NCBI GenBank assembly: GCA_030064755.1
Contig: JASJEH010000003.1
Location: forward strand, 1-62,612
DNA from: Methyloceanibacter sp.
GTDB taxonomy: Bacteria > Pseudomonadota > Alphaproteobacteria > Rhizobiales > Methyloligellaceae
Length of the DNA stretch: 62,612 nt
Reading direction: 5' to 3'
Shown here piece after piece: positions 17,039 through 26,723 of the stretch. The notes beneath the pieces were generated by a model. The model did not search any database, was not told the DNA's origin, and saw only the letters and a list, made by a program, of their open reading frames with translations. Each line of letters begins with the position of its first letter. Within the stretch, counting starts at the first letter, position 1. The position numbers and the translations under genes were made by a program.

Positions 17039-17583
17039 TGCAGCCGCCCCTCTTCCACCGCGTGGTTGGCGAAGCTCTGTCAAAGCTATCCGCGCCCATT
17101 GTCGCAATACACGATGTCGGCGAAGGCAAGACTTGGCACGGAGCGGCGACAGTTGAGGCCGGTGGATCGCCGCTCGCTCGTCTGGTGAGCGCCATCGTAG
17201 GCTTCCCGCCGACCGCCGAGTCAGTTCCTCTAGCAGTCGAGATGGCACCGCAGGGCGATGGGGAGCGATGGGTTCGAGACTTCGGCGGTGCTTCTTTGTC
17301 TTCATACATCATTCCTGGTCCAACACCTGGGACGATCGAGGAAACGATGAGTGGCGTGACTGTGTGCTCACGGCTCAACGTCAAGGACGGCGGCCTGCGG
17401 CATGTGCCGATTGGCGTTCGTCTCCTTGGCATTCCGCTTCCGAGGGTGGTATGGCCGACCCTGGACGTTCGCGAGGACGCCGACGGAGAAACCTATCGAT
17501 ACAGCGTCGCCATCCACTTATGGGGCATGCTGCTGGTACGCTATGCGGGCCATCTGGAGACGCGAGAACGTCATGACGTTTGA
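17038..17583 (+). CDS. DUF4166 domain-containing protein
   Basis: 181 residues from ATG 17038, overlapping the previous stop (TGATG). The DUF4166 pattern is visible: WHGAATVEAGGSPLARLVSAIVGFPP, then GERWVRDFGG and a C-terminal AIHLWGMLLVRYAGHLE. No catalytic residues can be named and the family has no known role. It is often encoded beside DCC or saccharopine-dehydrogenase-like proteins, as here. It overlaps the sirtuin start by 11 bases. Confidence 0.8.
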   Translation: MQPPLFHRVVGEALSKLSAPIVAIHDVGEGKTWHGAATVEAGGSPLARLVSAIVGFPPTAESVPLAVEMAPQGDGERWVRDFGGASLSSYIIPGPTPGTIEETMSGVTVCSRLNVKDGGLRHVPIGVRLLGIPLPRVVWPTLDVREDADGETYRYSVAIHLWGMLLVRYAGHLETRERHDV

Positions 17584-18274
17584 GAAGATTGTGATCTTGA
17601 CCGGTGCCGGGCTCTCTGCCGAGAGTGGGATGGGCACGTTCCGCGGCCAGGGCGGCCTTTGGGACAACTACGATATTGAAGACGTCGCAACACCTGAGGG
17701 CTTCGCGCGCAACCCCACAAAGGTTCACGACTTCTACAACATGCGCCGCGGCTGGCTGGCCGATGTCCGCCCCAATGCCGCACACATGGCACTCGCCAAA
17801 TTGGAGCAGACGCACAAAGGCGACGTCCTGACTGTTACGCAGAACATCGACCCGCTCCACGAGGCGGCCGGTAGTGAGAAGCTCATCCACATGCATGGCG
17901 AACTCGCGCGCGCCCTGTGTGCAAACTGCGGCACCAGCCGTCCCTGGACGGAAGACCTTTCCCTCGCGACGAGCTGCCCAGCTTGTGGTGAGTCCGGCTT
18001 CATGCGGCCCGATGTGGTGTGGTTCGGCGAGATGCCTCGTGACATGGAACGCATCTATGCCGCACTTGCCGCGTGCGATCTTTTCGTCTCCATCGGCACT
18101 AGCGGCACGGTCTATCCAGCTGCGGGATTCGTCGCCGAGGCTCACGGCGCCGGCGCCCACACCGTCGAGCTCAATCTTGACCCGTCCGAAGGAGCGAGCC
18201 TGTTCGCGGAGAAACACTACGGCCCGGCGACCAAGATCGTGCCGGCCTATATTGAGACGCTGCTCAACGGTTAG
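17573..18274 (+). CDS. cobB: NAD-dependent sirtuin deacylase
   Basis: 233 residues from ATG 17573. Removes acyl groups from lysines using NAD+, giving O-acyl-ADP-ribose and nicotinamide. The Rossmann motif GAGLSAESG, the TQNIDPLH block, catalytic His108 in HMHGEL, and a zinc ribbon with Cys116, Cys119, Cys135 and Cys138 are all present. Tyr55 and Arg58 (YNMR) match the Y-x2-R pair that marks class III sirtuins such as SIRT5 and E. coli CobB, so desuccinylase/demalonylase activity is likely besides deacetylation. The stop overlaps that of the convergent methyltransferase by TTAG. Confidence 0.93.
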   Translation: MTFEKIVILTGAGLSAESGMGTFRGQGGLWDNYDIEDVATPEGFARNPTKVHDFYNMRRGWLADVRPNAAHMALAKLEQTHKGDVLTVTQNIDPLHEAAGSEKLIHMHGELARALCANCGTSRPWTEDLSLATSCPACGESGFMRPDVVWFGEMPRDMERIYAALAACDLFVSIGTSGTVYPAAGFVAEAHGAGAHTVELNLDPSEGASLFAEKHYGPATKIVPAYIETLLNG

Positions 18275-19512
18275 CGCACGCGCCGTTTCCGCGTCAGGTG
18301 CGCGACCACTTCGACGTGACTCGAAAAAAGGAACTGATCGACTGGCACCACGCGCGTAATGTCGTAGCCGCCGTCAACAATCAAGCGTAAGTCGCGCGCG
18401 AGGGTCCCCGGATTGCACGAGACAGCGACGATGCGCTTTACCGTCGTCTTCGCAAGCTGCTCGGCTTGAGCGACTGCGCCCGCGCGCGGCGGATCGAAGA
18501 CAACCGCATCGAATCTCTTCAACTCCTGCCAGCCCAACGGATCGCGGAACAGATCGCGCCGCTGCGTGCGAATTGGTTTGAGCTTCGTGGCGTGGCGGGT
18601 CGCTTCACTCAGGACAGCGAGCGCATCGGTATCTGACTCGTACGCGTCGACTGCAGCGCGTTCTGCAAGCGTGAATGAAAAAGTCCCCAGCCCAGAGAAC
18701 AAGTCCGCTACCCGCTTTGATCTGCCGACGCCCTCGCACACCAACGAGACCATCTCTGCTTCTGCGTGAGCAGAGGCCTGGAGAAAGGCACCGGGCGGCA
18801 ATGTCACTCGTGCGCGCCCCAAACGCAGTATGGGTGGCGCGAGTGTGACGCTTTCACCTCCGGCCGTTAGGCGCGCAAGGCCACTCGCCTCGGCTGCGCC
18901 TGCGAGCCTTGCGAGCGCTGTCTCTGGTGGCTGTACACCCTCGACTGTCACATCCAGCCCATTCTCGGTTTCGGTGACGGCAATGCGCGCCTCGTTGTGG
19001 CCGCCGAGCAACGGTGAAACTAGCCGTTTCAGGTCGGATAGGGCCGCCACGATGCTTGGCGACAGGATCGGGCACGAGACGACGTCAATCGTCTCATGTG
19101 TCCGGGCACGGCGATAACCGAGCACGACGTCCTGGCCCCGGCGTTCTAAGCGGAACGTTGCCCGCCGCCGGCTTCCGAGCGGGACAGGACGAACGGGCTC
19201 GACTGGCACCTTCAGTCCGCGCGAACTCAAGGCCTGCACCACAAGCTCACGCTTCCAATTCAAGTAGTCTGACGTCTTCAGCTGTTGCAAGGCGCAACCT
19301 CCACAAACGCCGAAATGCGGGCAGACAGGCTTAACCCGGTCCGGGCTCTCATCGAAAATCGCGTCACAACGGGCGTGCGTGCCGTCGGCTTCGATGGTCG
19401 CGCCAACGCGCTCACCCGGCAGTGTGAAGGGTACGAAGACCGGCCCGTTCACCGTCTCCGCTATGCCATCGCCCTGGGCCCCAAGCCGCTCGATGGTCAG
19501 CTCAACGGTCAT
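18271..19512 (-). CDS. TrmA/RlmC/RlmD-family RNA (uracil-5-)methyltransferase
   Basis: 413 residues. An N-terminal TRAM-like domain (LTIERLGAQGDGIAE) is followed by an iron-sulfur cluster motif with Cys64, Cys70 and Cys73 (CPHFGVCGGCALQ) and a later Cys. The C-terminal SAM domain shows DLFSGLGTFSFTLAE, FDPPRAGA, and the catalytic nucleophile in VSCNPGTLARDL. It makes 5-methyluridine in rRNA or tRNA; which site is modified cannot be read from the sequence. It begins inside the end of the upstream tlyA gene (11-base overlap), so two RNA-modification genes are co-expressed. Confidence 0.92.
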   Translation of the reverse strand: MTVELTIERLGAQGDGIAETVNGPVFVPFTLPGERVGATIEADGTHARCDAIFDESPDRVKPVCPHFGVCGGCALQQLKTSDYLNWKRELVVQALSSRGLKVPVEPVRPVPLGSRRRATFRLERRGQDVVLGYRRARTHETIDVVSCPILSPSIVAALSDLKRLVSPLLGGHNEARIAVTETENGLDVTVEGVQPPETALARLAGAAEASGLARLTAGGESVTLAPPILRLGRARVTLPPGAFLQASAHAEAEMVSLVCEGVGRSKRVADLFSGLGTFSFTLAERAAVDAYESDTDALAVLSEATRHATKLKPIRTQRRDLFRDPLGWQELKRFDAVVFDPPRAGAVAQAEQLAKTTVKRIVAVSCNPGTLARDLRLIVDGGYDITRVVPVDQFLFSSHVEVVAHLTRKRRVR

Positions 19513-20314
19513 TCAGTGCCCCGATCAGATACTCGACATTGCCGCTGCCGCCGGTGATGGGCGACTCGATGACGCCGAGCACACGCCAGCCCTCGCCTTC
19601 TAGAAAATTGTGGACGCGTGCGATAGCGCGCTGACGGTCAGCCTCTTCCCGCACGATACCGCCTTTCCCCACCGCGTCACGGCCGACCTCAAACTGCGGC
19701 TTTACCAGGCCCACAAGCCAGGCACCCGGCGCCGCACGCTTTAGCGCAGCAGGCAGGACCAGAGTCAGACTGATGAAGCTGACATCGGCGGTGATCGCCG
19801 AGACAGATTCGGGCACCAGTGTTTCATCAATTCGCCGCGCATCTGTCGCCTCAAGGCTCAGAACGCGTGGGTTTGTCCGCAAGCTCTCATGAAGCTGACG
19901 GCGGCCGACATCGACCGCGTAGACTTTCTCCGCACCGCGCGCGAGCAAGACCTCGGTGAACCCACCCGTCGAGGCCCCGACGTCCAGGGCTATGCGTCGC
20001 TCGGGTGAAACCCGAAAGAAGTCCAACGCTGCTGTGAGTTTGAGCGCTCCACGAGATACATGCGCACCGGTTCCTGGTAAGAGAGCCAAGGCCACATCGT
20101 CAGAGATCGTGGCCCCGGGCTTGGCGGCGGTTACGCCGGCCGCCAACACACGCCCGCGCCGGACGAGGTCGGCCGCTTGCGCGCGCGAAGGGGCCAGACC
20201 CTCATCCACCAACCGTTGGTCGATGCGCCGTTTTCTGTGGCTCGCCAATCTGCGTTCCAATATGCTCTGCCCCGTTGCATGTGCCTTCGCACACTTGTGG
20301 TTTTCTGCCAACAC
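19502..20314 (-). CDS. tlyA: TlyA-family rRNA 2'-O-methyltransferase
   Basis: An S4 RNA-binding domain (RIDQRLVDEGLAPSRAQAADLVRRG) precedes a FtsJ-like SAM methyltransferase (IALDVGASTGGFTEVLLARGA, ADVSFISLTLVLPAA, LVKPQFEVGRDAVGKGGIV). TlyA proteins methylate the 2'-OH of cytidines in rRNA. The reading frame opens with GTG 20314, but residues 1-27 are not conserved in type; a TTG start at codon 19 is an alternative. It is divergent from the small exported protein gene at 20365. Confidence 0.9.
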   Translation of the reverse strand: MLAENHKCAKAHATGQSILERRLASHRKRRIDQRLVDEGLAPSRAQAADLVRRGRVLAAGVTAAKPGATISDDVALALLPGTGAHVSRGALKLTAALDFFRVSPERRIALDVGASTGGFTEVLLARGAEKVYAVDVGRRQLHESLRTNPRVLSLEATDARRIDETLVPESVSAITADVSFISLTLVLPAALKRAAPGAWLVGLVKPQFEVGRDAVGKGGIVREEADRQRAIARVHNFLEGEGWRVLGVIESPITGGSGNVEYLIGALNDR

Positions 20315-20364
20315 GGCCCTGCTCGCCCGAGCCAGGATACCCCAACCTTACCCCGGAGCTTGTT

Positions 20365-20853
20365 ATGACATTCCGACCACTGCCGATTTGTCTCGTCGTT
20401 GCGCTGCTTACCAGTGTGGTCGGCACTTCGGTCTCCCCCGCAAACGCAGCCAACATATGGCGTGCCAAGACGAGCGGCACACTCGTTACGCTGCGTTACG
20501 GCCCTCTGGACGAGCGCGCAAACGCGCCTTTTCTGTTGTCCTGCCTGAATGGCGTCGGCATTGCAGTGCTCTCTGTGAATATGGACTTTCCGGAGCGGGA
20601 ATCGGGCGAAGCGATCACGATCGACTTCAGCGCCGGCGACAAGACCGCAGCGATCGCCGGTGAGACTGCAGCGGAAGACGGTACGGGTCTTATCTATGGC
20701 GAGGCCGGGGACATTGCCGTCACGCCGCTACTCAAGGTTCTTGAAGAGAAGGGCCCGGTTACGATGAAGTCCGGTGCGAACGCGGTGGAGCTTTCGGACT
20801 TGGACCGCGAGGAAAACGTGGCGGAGTTCGACAAGGAGTGCTCGTTGGACTAA
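20365..20853 (+). CDS. Exported protein of unknown family
   Basis: 162 residues from ATG 20365, with GGAG seven bases upstream. The signal peptide ends at SPANAANIW. The mature protein is acidic ([19 protein letters not shown], then [13 protein letters not shown]) with one internal Cys pair (SCLNG and KECSLD) spaced so a disulfide is possible. The overall pattern resembles small periplasmic beta proteins in related bacteria, but I recognise no family. Its stop overlaps the dxs stop by CTAA. Confidence 0.7.
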   Translation: MTFRPLPICLVVALLTSVVGTSVSPANAANIWRAKTSGTLVTLRYGPLDERANAPFLLSCLNGVGIAVLSVNMDFPERESGEAITIDFSAGDKTAAIAGETAAEDGTGLIYGEAGDIAVTPLLKVLEEKGPVTMKSGANAVELSDLDREENVAEFDKECSLD

Positions 20854-22808
20854 GCCCGTTTGATCGCGCTCGCCTTGTCATCGGCGCCGACGCCGTGCTT
20901 GCCGGTGTCGTTCTTGCCGAGAGCGGTGAAGACCGCCTTCACAATACCATCCGCATCGAGGCCTGCTGCGGCATACATAGCGTCAGGCTTGCCCTGGTCG
21001 ATGTAACGGTCGGGCAAGACAAGCGTTCGCACTTTGAGCGTACCGTCGAGCAACCCATCTGATGCAAGCTGGTGAAGCACGTGACCACCAAAGCCGCCTG
21101 TTGATCCTTCTTCGACCGTGATCAGGACTTCGTGGTTGTTCGCAAGTCGGCGAAGAAGATCCACATCCAAAGGCTTTGCAAAACGGGCGTCGGCTACGGT
21201 GGCAGACAGCCCGAAACCAGAGAGTTCATCGGCCGCAGCAAGACACTCGCCAAGCCGCGCTCCAAAGGAGAGGAGCGCAACGGCCGACCCTTCACGCAGG
21301 ATCCGACCCTTGCCGATTTCCAGTGGCACACCGCGGTCAGGCAAATCTACGCCCATACCGTTGCCCCGCGGGTAGCGGAACGCCGTGGGTCTGTCGTCAA
21401 TCGCCACAGCCGTCGCCGTCATATGCATGAGATCGGCCTCATCGGCCGCTGCCATCACGATCATGTTCGGCAGGCACGTCAGAAAGGCCGTATCGAAAGA
21501 GCCCGCGTGGGTGGGGCCATCGGCGCCAACGAGACCGGCGCGGTCGATGGCAAAACGCACGGGCAGCTTTTGGACCGACACGTCATGCACGACCTGATCG
21601 TAGGCGCGCTGCAGGAATGTCGAGTAGATCGCGGCAAAAGGCTTGTAGCCTTCAGACGCAAGTCCAGCGGCAAACGTCACAGCATGCTGTTCGGCAATGC
21701 CGACATCGAAACACCGCTCGGGAAACGCCTCGCCAAACTTGTCGAGTCCGGTACCGGAGGGCATCGCCGCGGTGATGGCGACGACCTTGTCGTCGGCCTT
21801 GGCCTCCTGAATGAGCGCGTTGGCGAATACCTTTGTGTAGCTCGGAGGCCCACCAGGAGCCGCCTTCTCTTGAGTCCCCGTGACCACGTTGAAGCGGCTG
21901 ACGCCGTGATACTTGTCTGCAGACTCCTCCGCAGGTGTGTAGCCCTTACCCTTCTGGGTGACCACGTGAACGAGGATCGGCCCGTTCTGCATCTTCTTGA
22001 CGTTGCGCAGCACAGGCAGGAGATGATCTAGATTGTGCCCATCGATGGGTCCCACGTAATAGAATCCGAGTTCCTCGAACAGCGTGCCGCCGGTCCAAAA
22101 ACCCCGGCCGAACTCCTCCACACGGGCGGCCTGACGCTGCCAACTGCCCGGCAAGAGTTTGTGGGCGGCTTGCTTCATCCAGCGACGGAACCGGCGATAG
22201 GTTCCGCCGGAAATCAGCCGCGCTAGATGCGCGCTCATGGCGCCTACAGGCGGCGCGATCGACATATCGTTGTCGTTGAGAACCACGATCAGCCGCGAGT
22301 CCATCGCGCCAGCATTGTTCATGGCCTCATAGGCCATGCCTGCGCTCATGGCGCCGTCGCCGATCACCGCAACCACATTGTTGGCGCCGCCGGAAAGATC
22401 CCGAGCCACGGCCATCCCGAGCCCGGCGGAGATCGAGGTCGACGAATGGCCCGCACCAAACGGGTCGTACTCACTCTCGGTACGCTTGCAAAAGCCCGAT
22501 AGGCCACCTGGTGCGCGTAGCGTCCGGATACGATCCCGGCGGCCAGTGATGATCTTGTGGGGATAGCACTGGTGCCCGACATCCCAGATCAGCCGGTCCT
22601 CGGGTGTGTCGAAAACGTGGTGGAGCGCGACGGTCAACTCAACCACGCCCAGCCCCGCGCCCAGATGACCGCCTGTCACCGACACGGCGCTGATGGTCTC
22701 CTGGCGCAGCTCGTCAGCAAGCTGCTTAAGCTCGCTATCCGTGAGCTGCCTCAGATCTTTCGGCGTCTGAATCCTGTCTAAGATTGGCCTGGCGTTCTCT
22801 GCGCTCAT
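20850..22808 (-). CDS. dxs: 1-deoxy-D-xylulose-5-phosphate synthase
   Basis: 652 residues. Thiamine-diphosphate enzyme joining pyruvate and glyceraldehyde 3-phosphate, the entry step of the MEP isoprenoid pathway. Seen: [38 protein letters not shown], the thiamine motif [19 protein letters not shown], then PTHAGSFD and [15 protein letters not shown]. Length is near the usual 620-640. It lies 149 bases downstream of xseB on the same strand, a pairing common in alphaproteobacteria. With ispE and the polyprenyl synthase the window holds three isoprenoid steps. Confidence 0.96.
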   Translation of the reverse strand: MSAENARPILDRIQTPKDLRQLTDSELKQLADELRQETISAVSVTGGHLGAGLGVVELTVALHHVFDTPEDRLIWDVGHQCYPHKIITGRRDRIRTLRAPGGLSGFCKRTESEYDPFGAGHSSTSISAGLGMAVARDLSGGANNVVAVIGDGAMSAGMAYEAMNNAGAMDSRLIVVLNDNDMSIAPPVGAMSAHLARLISGGTYRRFRRWMKQAAHKLLPGSWQRQAARVEEFGRGFWTGGTLFEELGFYYVGPIDGHNLDHLLPVLRNVKKMQNGPILVHVVTQKGKGYTPAEESADKYHGVSRFNVVTGTQEKAAPGGPPSYTKVFANALIQEAKADDKVVAITAAMPSGTGLDKFGEAFPERCFDVGIAEQHAVTFAAGLASEGYKPFAAIYSTFLQRAYDQVVHDVSVQKLPVRFAIDRAGLVGADGPTHAGSFDTAFLTCLPNMIVMAAADEADLMHMTATAVAIDDRPTAFRYPRGNGMGVDLPDRGVPLEIGKGRILREGSAVALLSFGARLGECLAAADELSGFGLSATVADARFAKPLDVDLLRRLANNHEVLITVEEGSTGGFGGHVLHQLASDGLLDGTLKVRTLVLPDRYIDQGKPDAMYAAAGLDADGIVKAVFTALGKNDTGKHGVGADDKASAIKRA

Positions 22809-22957
22809 TCGCTTTCCCGTCGGAGGTCTCTCTGGGCGATCTTTATCGCCGAGAAATACTTCGCTGTTTCAACGCGTTAAAAGACCTTACTGGGCTAGCA
22901 GCATGCTGGCAACGGATTCGGTCCGCGTGCAAGCCCAGATTCGTCCAAGTTTGCCGG

Positions 22958-23215
22958 TCAGTCTCCCACATCCAGCGGCTCGACACCGCTCGGCGTCCCA
23001 TCCTGCTTCAACGTGATTTTTTCGACGCGCGCTTCGGCGCTGCGCAGCAGCTTATCGCAATGGGCGCGCAATGCCTCGCCCCGTTCATAGATCGAAATGG
23101 ACGCCTCAAGCGCGACATCACCCTTTTCGAGGCGGTCGACGATCGTCTCAAGCTCCTTGAGAGCGTCTTCGAAACTCAATGTGGAGATATCGCTCGCCCC
23201 GGACGATTTAGCCAT
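22958..23215 (-). CDS. xseB: Exodeoxyribonuclease VII small subunit
   Basis: 85 residues, the usual size. The family core [40 protein letters not shown] is intact. XseB binds XseA to form an exonuclease acting on single-stranded DNA. The large-subunit gene is not in the window. It lies between an HDAC-like gene and dxs on the minus strand. Confidence 0.95.
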   Translation of the reverse strand: MAKSSGASDISTLSFEDALKELETIVDRLEKGDVALEASISIYERGEALRAHCDKLLRSAEARVEKITLKQDGTPSGVEPLDVGD

Positions 23216-23245
23216 GGTTTGAATTACCGGTTTCCACCATATCCC

Positions 23246-24172
23246 TCAAGCACCCATCAGCGTCTTGACGTGAACGGCGGTGGATGACGCCAGGGCGTCG
23301 AGATTATAGCCGCCCTCCAAAGTCGAGACGAGCCTGCCACCAGAATGCTTGGCCGCCGCTTCCAGCAGCTGTTCCGTGACCCACGCGAAATCGTCCTCCT
23401 CCAGACGAAGTTGCGCCAACGGGTCTTTGAGGTGGGCATCGAACCCCGCCGAAACAAGCACAAGATCAGGCGCGAAGGCATCGAGCGCGGGGGCGATGTG
23501 CGCCGAATACGCTGCCCGAAACTGCTTGCCGTCGTTTCCCGGTGCCAGTGGCGCATTCCATATGTTGCCGACCCCGGTTTCGTCCTTGGCGCCTGTGCCT
23601 GGGAACAGCGGCATCTGATGGGTTGAGCCGAAGAAGAGGTTCTTATCGTTCCAGAACGCAGCCTGGGTGCCGTTGCCATGGTGAACGTCGAAATCCACGA
23701 CGGCCACGCGCTCGGCGCCATGCGCTTCTCGGGCATGCAGCGCCGCCACGGCAACGGAATTGAAGAGGCAAAACCCCATCGCGCGGGAAGGCTCCGCGTG
23801 GTGCCCGGGCGGGCGCACGGCACAGAAAGCGTTGTCAGCTGCCCCCGAGACCACTTGGTCTACGCCGTGAACCACGGCCCCGGTCGCCCGCAAGGCCGCC
23901 TCCCAGCTACCAGAAGAGATCACGGTGTCCGGATCCAGCCAGTTATGAACATCCTTGGGGATTTCAGCCCTGACCCCGGCCACATAGGCCTTGGGGTGCA
24001 ACCGCTCGACAACCGCGAGCTCGGCCAGCGGGGCCTCCGCGCGCTTCAGGCCTGCAAACTCCTTGGCGCCCAGGGCGCGTTCGATGGCGCGCAAGCGATC
24101 AGGCTGCTCTGGGTGCCCATAGCCCGTGTCGTGCTCAAGGCAGGCAGGATGCGTGAGAAGCAGTGTCGTCAT
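23246..24172 (-). CDS. Histone-deacetylase-family metal-dependent hydrolase
   Basis: 308 residues from ATG 24172; in-frame sequence upstream is not homologous in type. Arginase/HDAC-fold motifs are clear: HPEQPDRLRAIERAL, RPPGHHAE, DFDVHHGNGTQ (two catalytic His and a zinc-binding Asp/His pair) and a late SAGFDAH. Bacterial members hydrolyse acetylpolyamines or other small acetyl compounds; the substrate here cannot be told. The gene is divergent from the Sua5-like gene and 30 bases upstream of xseB. Confidence 0.9.
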   Translation of the reverse strand: MTTLLLTHPACLEHDTGYGHPEQPDRLRAIERALGAKEFAGLKRAEAPLAELAVVERLHPKAYVAGVRAEIPKDVHNWLDPDTVISSGSWEAALRATGAVVHGVDQVVSGAADNAFCAVRPPGHHAEPSRAMGFCLFNSVAVAALHAREAHGAERVAVVDFDVHHGNGTQAAFWNDKNLFFGSTHQMPLFPGTGAKDETGVGNIWNAPLAPGNDGKQFRAAYSAHIAPALDAFAPDLVLVSAGFDAHLKDPLAQLRLEEDDFAWVTEQLLEAAAKHSGGRLVSTLEGGYNLDALASSTAVHVKTLMGA

Positions 24173-24297
24173 TCGGTACTTAGCGTTTCCGGGCCCCAAG
24201 AATCTCTTTTGGGGCATGATACCCCGTTTGGACCGGCGGGCCAGCTTGACCTGCCATCCCGGACACGCGACATGGAGCGAGACAGATCGGATGCACC

Positions 24298-25248
24298 ATG
24301 CCTGTTGTTCCCGCCACAGACGAAACAATCGCACGCGCAGCCGAGGCCCTCGCGGCGGGACGGCTCGTGGCCATACCCACCGAGACGGTCTACGGCCTCG
24401 GGGCCGATGCGCGCAATGCAAGCGCGGTTGCTGGGGTCTTTGCCATGAAGGACCGGCCCGAGTTCAATCCCCTGATCGTACATGTCCCGGACTTGGCCAC
24501 TGCAGAGACATTGGCGGCCTTCAATGCCGAGGCGCGCGCGCTTGCCAACGCCTTTTGGCCCGGCCCCCTGACCATCGTCGCGCCGAAACGGCGCAAGTGC
24601 GGGATTGCCGATCTGGTCACAGCGGGACTCGATACGATTGCCGTGCGTGTTCCCGGCCACCCCGTCGCACGGGCACTGCTCCAGGCATCCGGGCTTCCCA
24701 TCGCGGCACCAAGCGCCAACCGTTCCGGCCGCATCAGCCCGACCGACGCAAGCCATGTGGCGGCGGAGCTGGGCGACGTTCCGGATCTCATTCTCGACGG
24801 AGGCCCCTGTGCCCGTGGTCTTGAGTCGACAGTCGTCAGCGTCACCGACGATTCGCCGGTACTGCTTCGTCTTGGCGCCGTGCCACGGTCGGAGATCGAA
24901 TCTGTGCTGGGTCATCCTATCCACCTAGCCAAAGAGGATGCGCCCATCGCCTCCCCTGGCCAACTCGCACGTCACTACGCGCCGCAAACGCCCTTGCGCC
25001 TAAACGCAGATTCGGCGGAAGCCGGGGAGGCTCTGCTCGCCTTTGGACCGGATGCTCCCGATTGCGCGGGAGCATCGATTAATCTCAGCCCGAGCGGGAA
25101 CCTCGCTGAGGCTGCGATGCGTTTTTTCGCGGCGCTACGTCACCTCGACGAGACCGGTTCCCGCAGGATCGCCGTTATGCCCATTCCAGAGGACGGTCTT
25201 GGCGAAGCGATCAACGACCGCTTGCGGCGGGCGGCCAAGGCGCGGTAG
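24298..25248 (+). CDS. tsaC: L-threonylcarbamoyladenylate synthase (Sua5 type)
   Basis: 316 residues. Makes threonylcarbamoyl-AMP from threonine, bicarbonate and ATP for t6A37 in tRNA. The YrdC domain (AAGRLVAIPTETVYGLGADARN, KDRPEFNPLIVHV, FWPGPLTIV, AAPSANRSGRISPT) is followed by a linker (SPGQLARHYAPQTP) and a C-terminal Sua5 domain, so it is the two-domain form rather than the short TsaC form. The ATG starts 125 bases from the divergent HDAC-like gene. Confidence 0.93.
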   Translation: MPVVPATDETIARAAEALAAGRLVAIPTETVYGLGADARNASAVAGVFAMKDRPEFNPLIVHVPDLATAETLAAFNAEARALANAFWPGPLTIVAPKRRKCGIADLVTAGLDTIAVRVPGHPVARALLQASGLPIAAPSANRSGRISPTDASHVAAELGDVPDLILDGGPCARGLESTVVSVTDDSPVLLRLGAVPRSEIESVLGHPIHLAKEDAPIASPGQLARHYAPQTPLRLNADSAEAGEALLAFGPDAPDCAGASINLSPSGNLAEAAMRFFAALRHLDETGSRRIAVMPIPEDGLGEAINDRLRRAAKAR

Positions 25249-25292
25249 CCCTTTGCCAATCGCTCTTTAGCTCTGCGCCAAGGCGTACGTCC

Positions 25293-26723
25293 ATGACCAT
25301 AGAACTCCAGCCGCCTTCTGAAGAGATCCTCGCCGCATTTGAGGACATCGTTGGAGCGCCGTACGCGCTGCGTGATCCCAAAGACTTGGCGCCCTATCTC
25401 ACAGAATGGCGCGACCGCTACCAGGGTAAAGCTGCAATTGTGCTCAAGCCCGGCACCACAGAAGAAGTCGCCGCGATTCTGCGTTACGCAAACGAAGTGC
25501 GAGCCGCCGTTGTACCCCAAGGGGGCAATACCGGACTTGTAGGCGCACAGATTCCGGATGAAAGCGGGAGCCAAATCGTGCTGTCCCTTGAGCGGCTCAC
25601 CCAGATTCGCGATGTGGACTTGGCTTCTAACACGATGACCGTGGAAGCAGGGCTAACCCTCCAAGCAGCCCAGCAACGCGCACAATCCGTCGACCGCCTC
25701 TTCCCCTTGAGCCTCGCTTCGGAAGGAAGCTGCCAGATCGGCGGCGTGCTCTCCACAAATGCAGGCGGGCTCGCGGTCCTTGCCTACGGGAACGCGCGCG
25801 ATCTTGCACTGGGCCTCGAAGTCGTCCTCGCGGACGGGCGTATCTGGCATGGGCTGAAAGCGCTGCGCAAAGACAACACCGGCTACGACCTCAAGAACCT
25901 CTTTATCGGCGCTGAGGGAACGCTCGGCGTGATCACAGCCGCCGTGCTGCGGCTGTACCCGCGTCCGGCCGAGAAGATCACCTGTTTGGCAGGCTTGCGC
26001 GATCTTGAGGCCGCGACGGATCTTCTCGCACGTATACATGACGCGGCAGGACCCATGTTGACGGCGTTCGAGATCCTGCCGCGCATTGGGCTCGAGTTCG
26101 CCATCAAGCATGGCAACGACCTACACGACCCGCTTAAGACGCATCATGCTTGGTACGCACTGCTTGAGGTCTCGAGCCCGCTTGCCGGCGACGCCGTCCA
26201 GAAGCTGGTGGAAGCACAGTTGAGCGAGGCCATCGACACGGGCCTTATCGAGGATGCGGTCGTGGCGACATCCGAGCGGCAAACCCATGAGCTTTGGCGC
26301 TTGCGGGAGGTCATGAGTGAGGTTCAGAAGCACGAGGGCGGCAGCATTAAGCACGACGTTTCCGTGCCCATCGCGCGCGTACCGGAATTCATCGATAGAG
26401 CCAACGATCTTGTGGAACTGATGATCCCCGGTGCGCGCCCGGTGCCCTTTGGCCACCTTGGCGACGGGAATATTCACTACAACGTCAGCCAACCCGTCGG
26501 TATGAACAAGGACGTCTACCTGTCGAATTGGGAAGCGCTGAACGCCGCCGTCCATGAGATCGTTCTGGATCTCGGCGGCTCGATCAGTGCGGAACATGGT
26601 ATCGGCCGCATGAAACGCGACCTACTTCCTCACGCAAAGGGCGCCGTTGCGATCGATCTAATGAAGTCGATCAAGGCGGCCTTCGATCCAAACGGCATCC
26701 TCAATCCAGGCAAGCTGCTATGA
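25293..26723 (+). CDS. FAD-linked D-2-hydroxyacid dehydrogenase
   Basis: 476 residues. An FAD-binding-4 domain (VVPQGGNTGLVGAQIPD, SEGSCQIGGVLSTNAGG, KDNTGYDLKNLFIGAEGTLG) precedes a FAD-oxidase C domain with the metal-binding motifs RPVPFGHLGDGNIHYN and SAEHGIGRMKRDLL. This is the D-2-hydroxyglutarate / D-lactate / glycolate-subunit type, oxidising a D-2-hydroxyacid and passing electrons to a carrier. The exact substrate is not readable. It overlaps the following O-methyltransferase gene by ATGA. Confidence 0.9.
   Translation: MTIELQPPSEEILAAFEDIVGAPYALRDPKDLAPYLTEWRDRYQGKAAIVLKPGTTEEVAAILRYANEVRAAVVPQGGNTGLVGAQIPDESGSQIVLSLERLTQIRDVDLASNTMTVEAGLTLQAAQQRAQSVDRLFPLSLASEGSCQIGGVLSTNAGGLAVLAYGNARDLALGLEVVLADGRIWHGLKALRKDNTGYDLKNLFIGAEGTLGVITAAVLRLYPRPAEKITCLAGLRDLEAATDLLARIHDAAGPMLTAFEILPRIGLEFAIKHGNDLHDPLKTHHAWYALLEVSSPLAGDAVQKLVEAQLSEAIDTGLIEDAVVATSERQTHELWRLREVMSEVQKHEGGSIKHDVSVPIARVPEFIDRANDLVELMIPGARPVPFGHLGDGNIHYNVSQPVGMNKDVYLSNWEALNAAVHEIVLDLGGSISAEHGIGRMKRDLLPHAKGAVAIDLMKSIKAAFDPNGILNPGKLL

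Noticed and set aside
17381-18217. 278-codon minus-strand frame opposite the sirtuin gene
   Set aside because: The plus strand encodes a complete sirtuin with all catalytic and zinc residues; the antisense product has no recognisable motif.
21132-22031. 299-codon plus-strand frame inside dxs
   Set aside because: Antisense shadow of a well-conserved enzyme.
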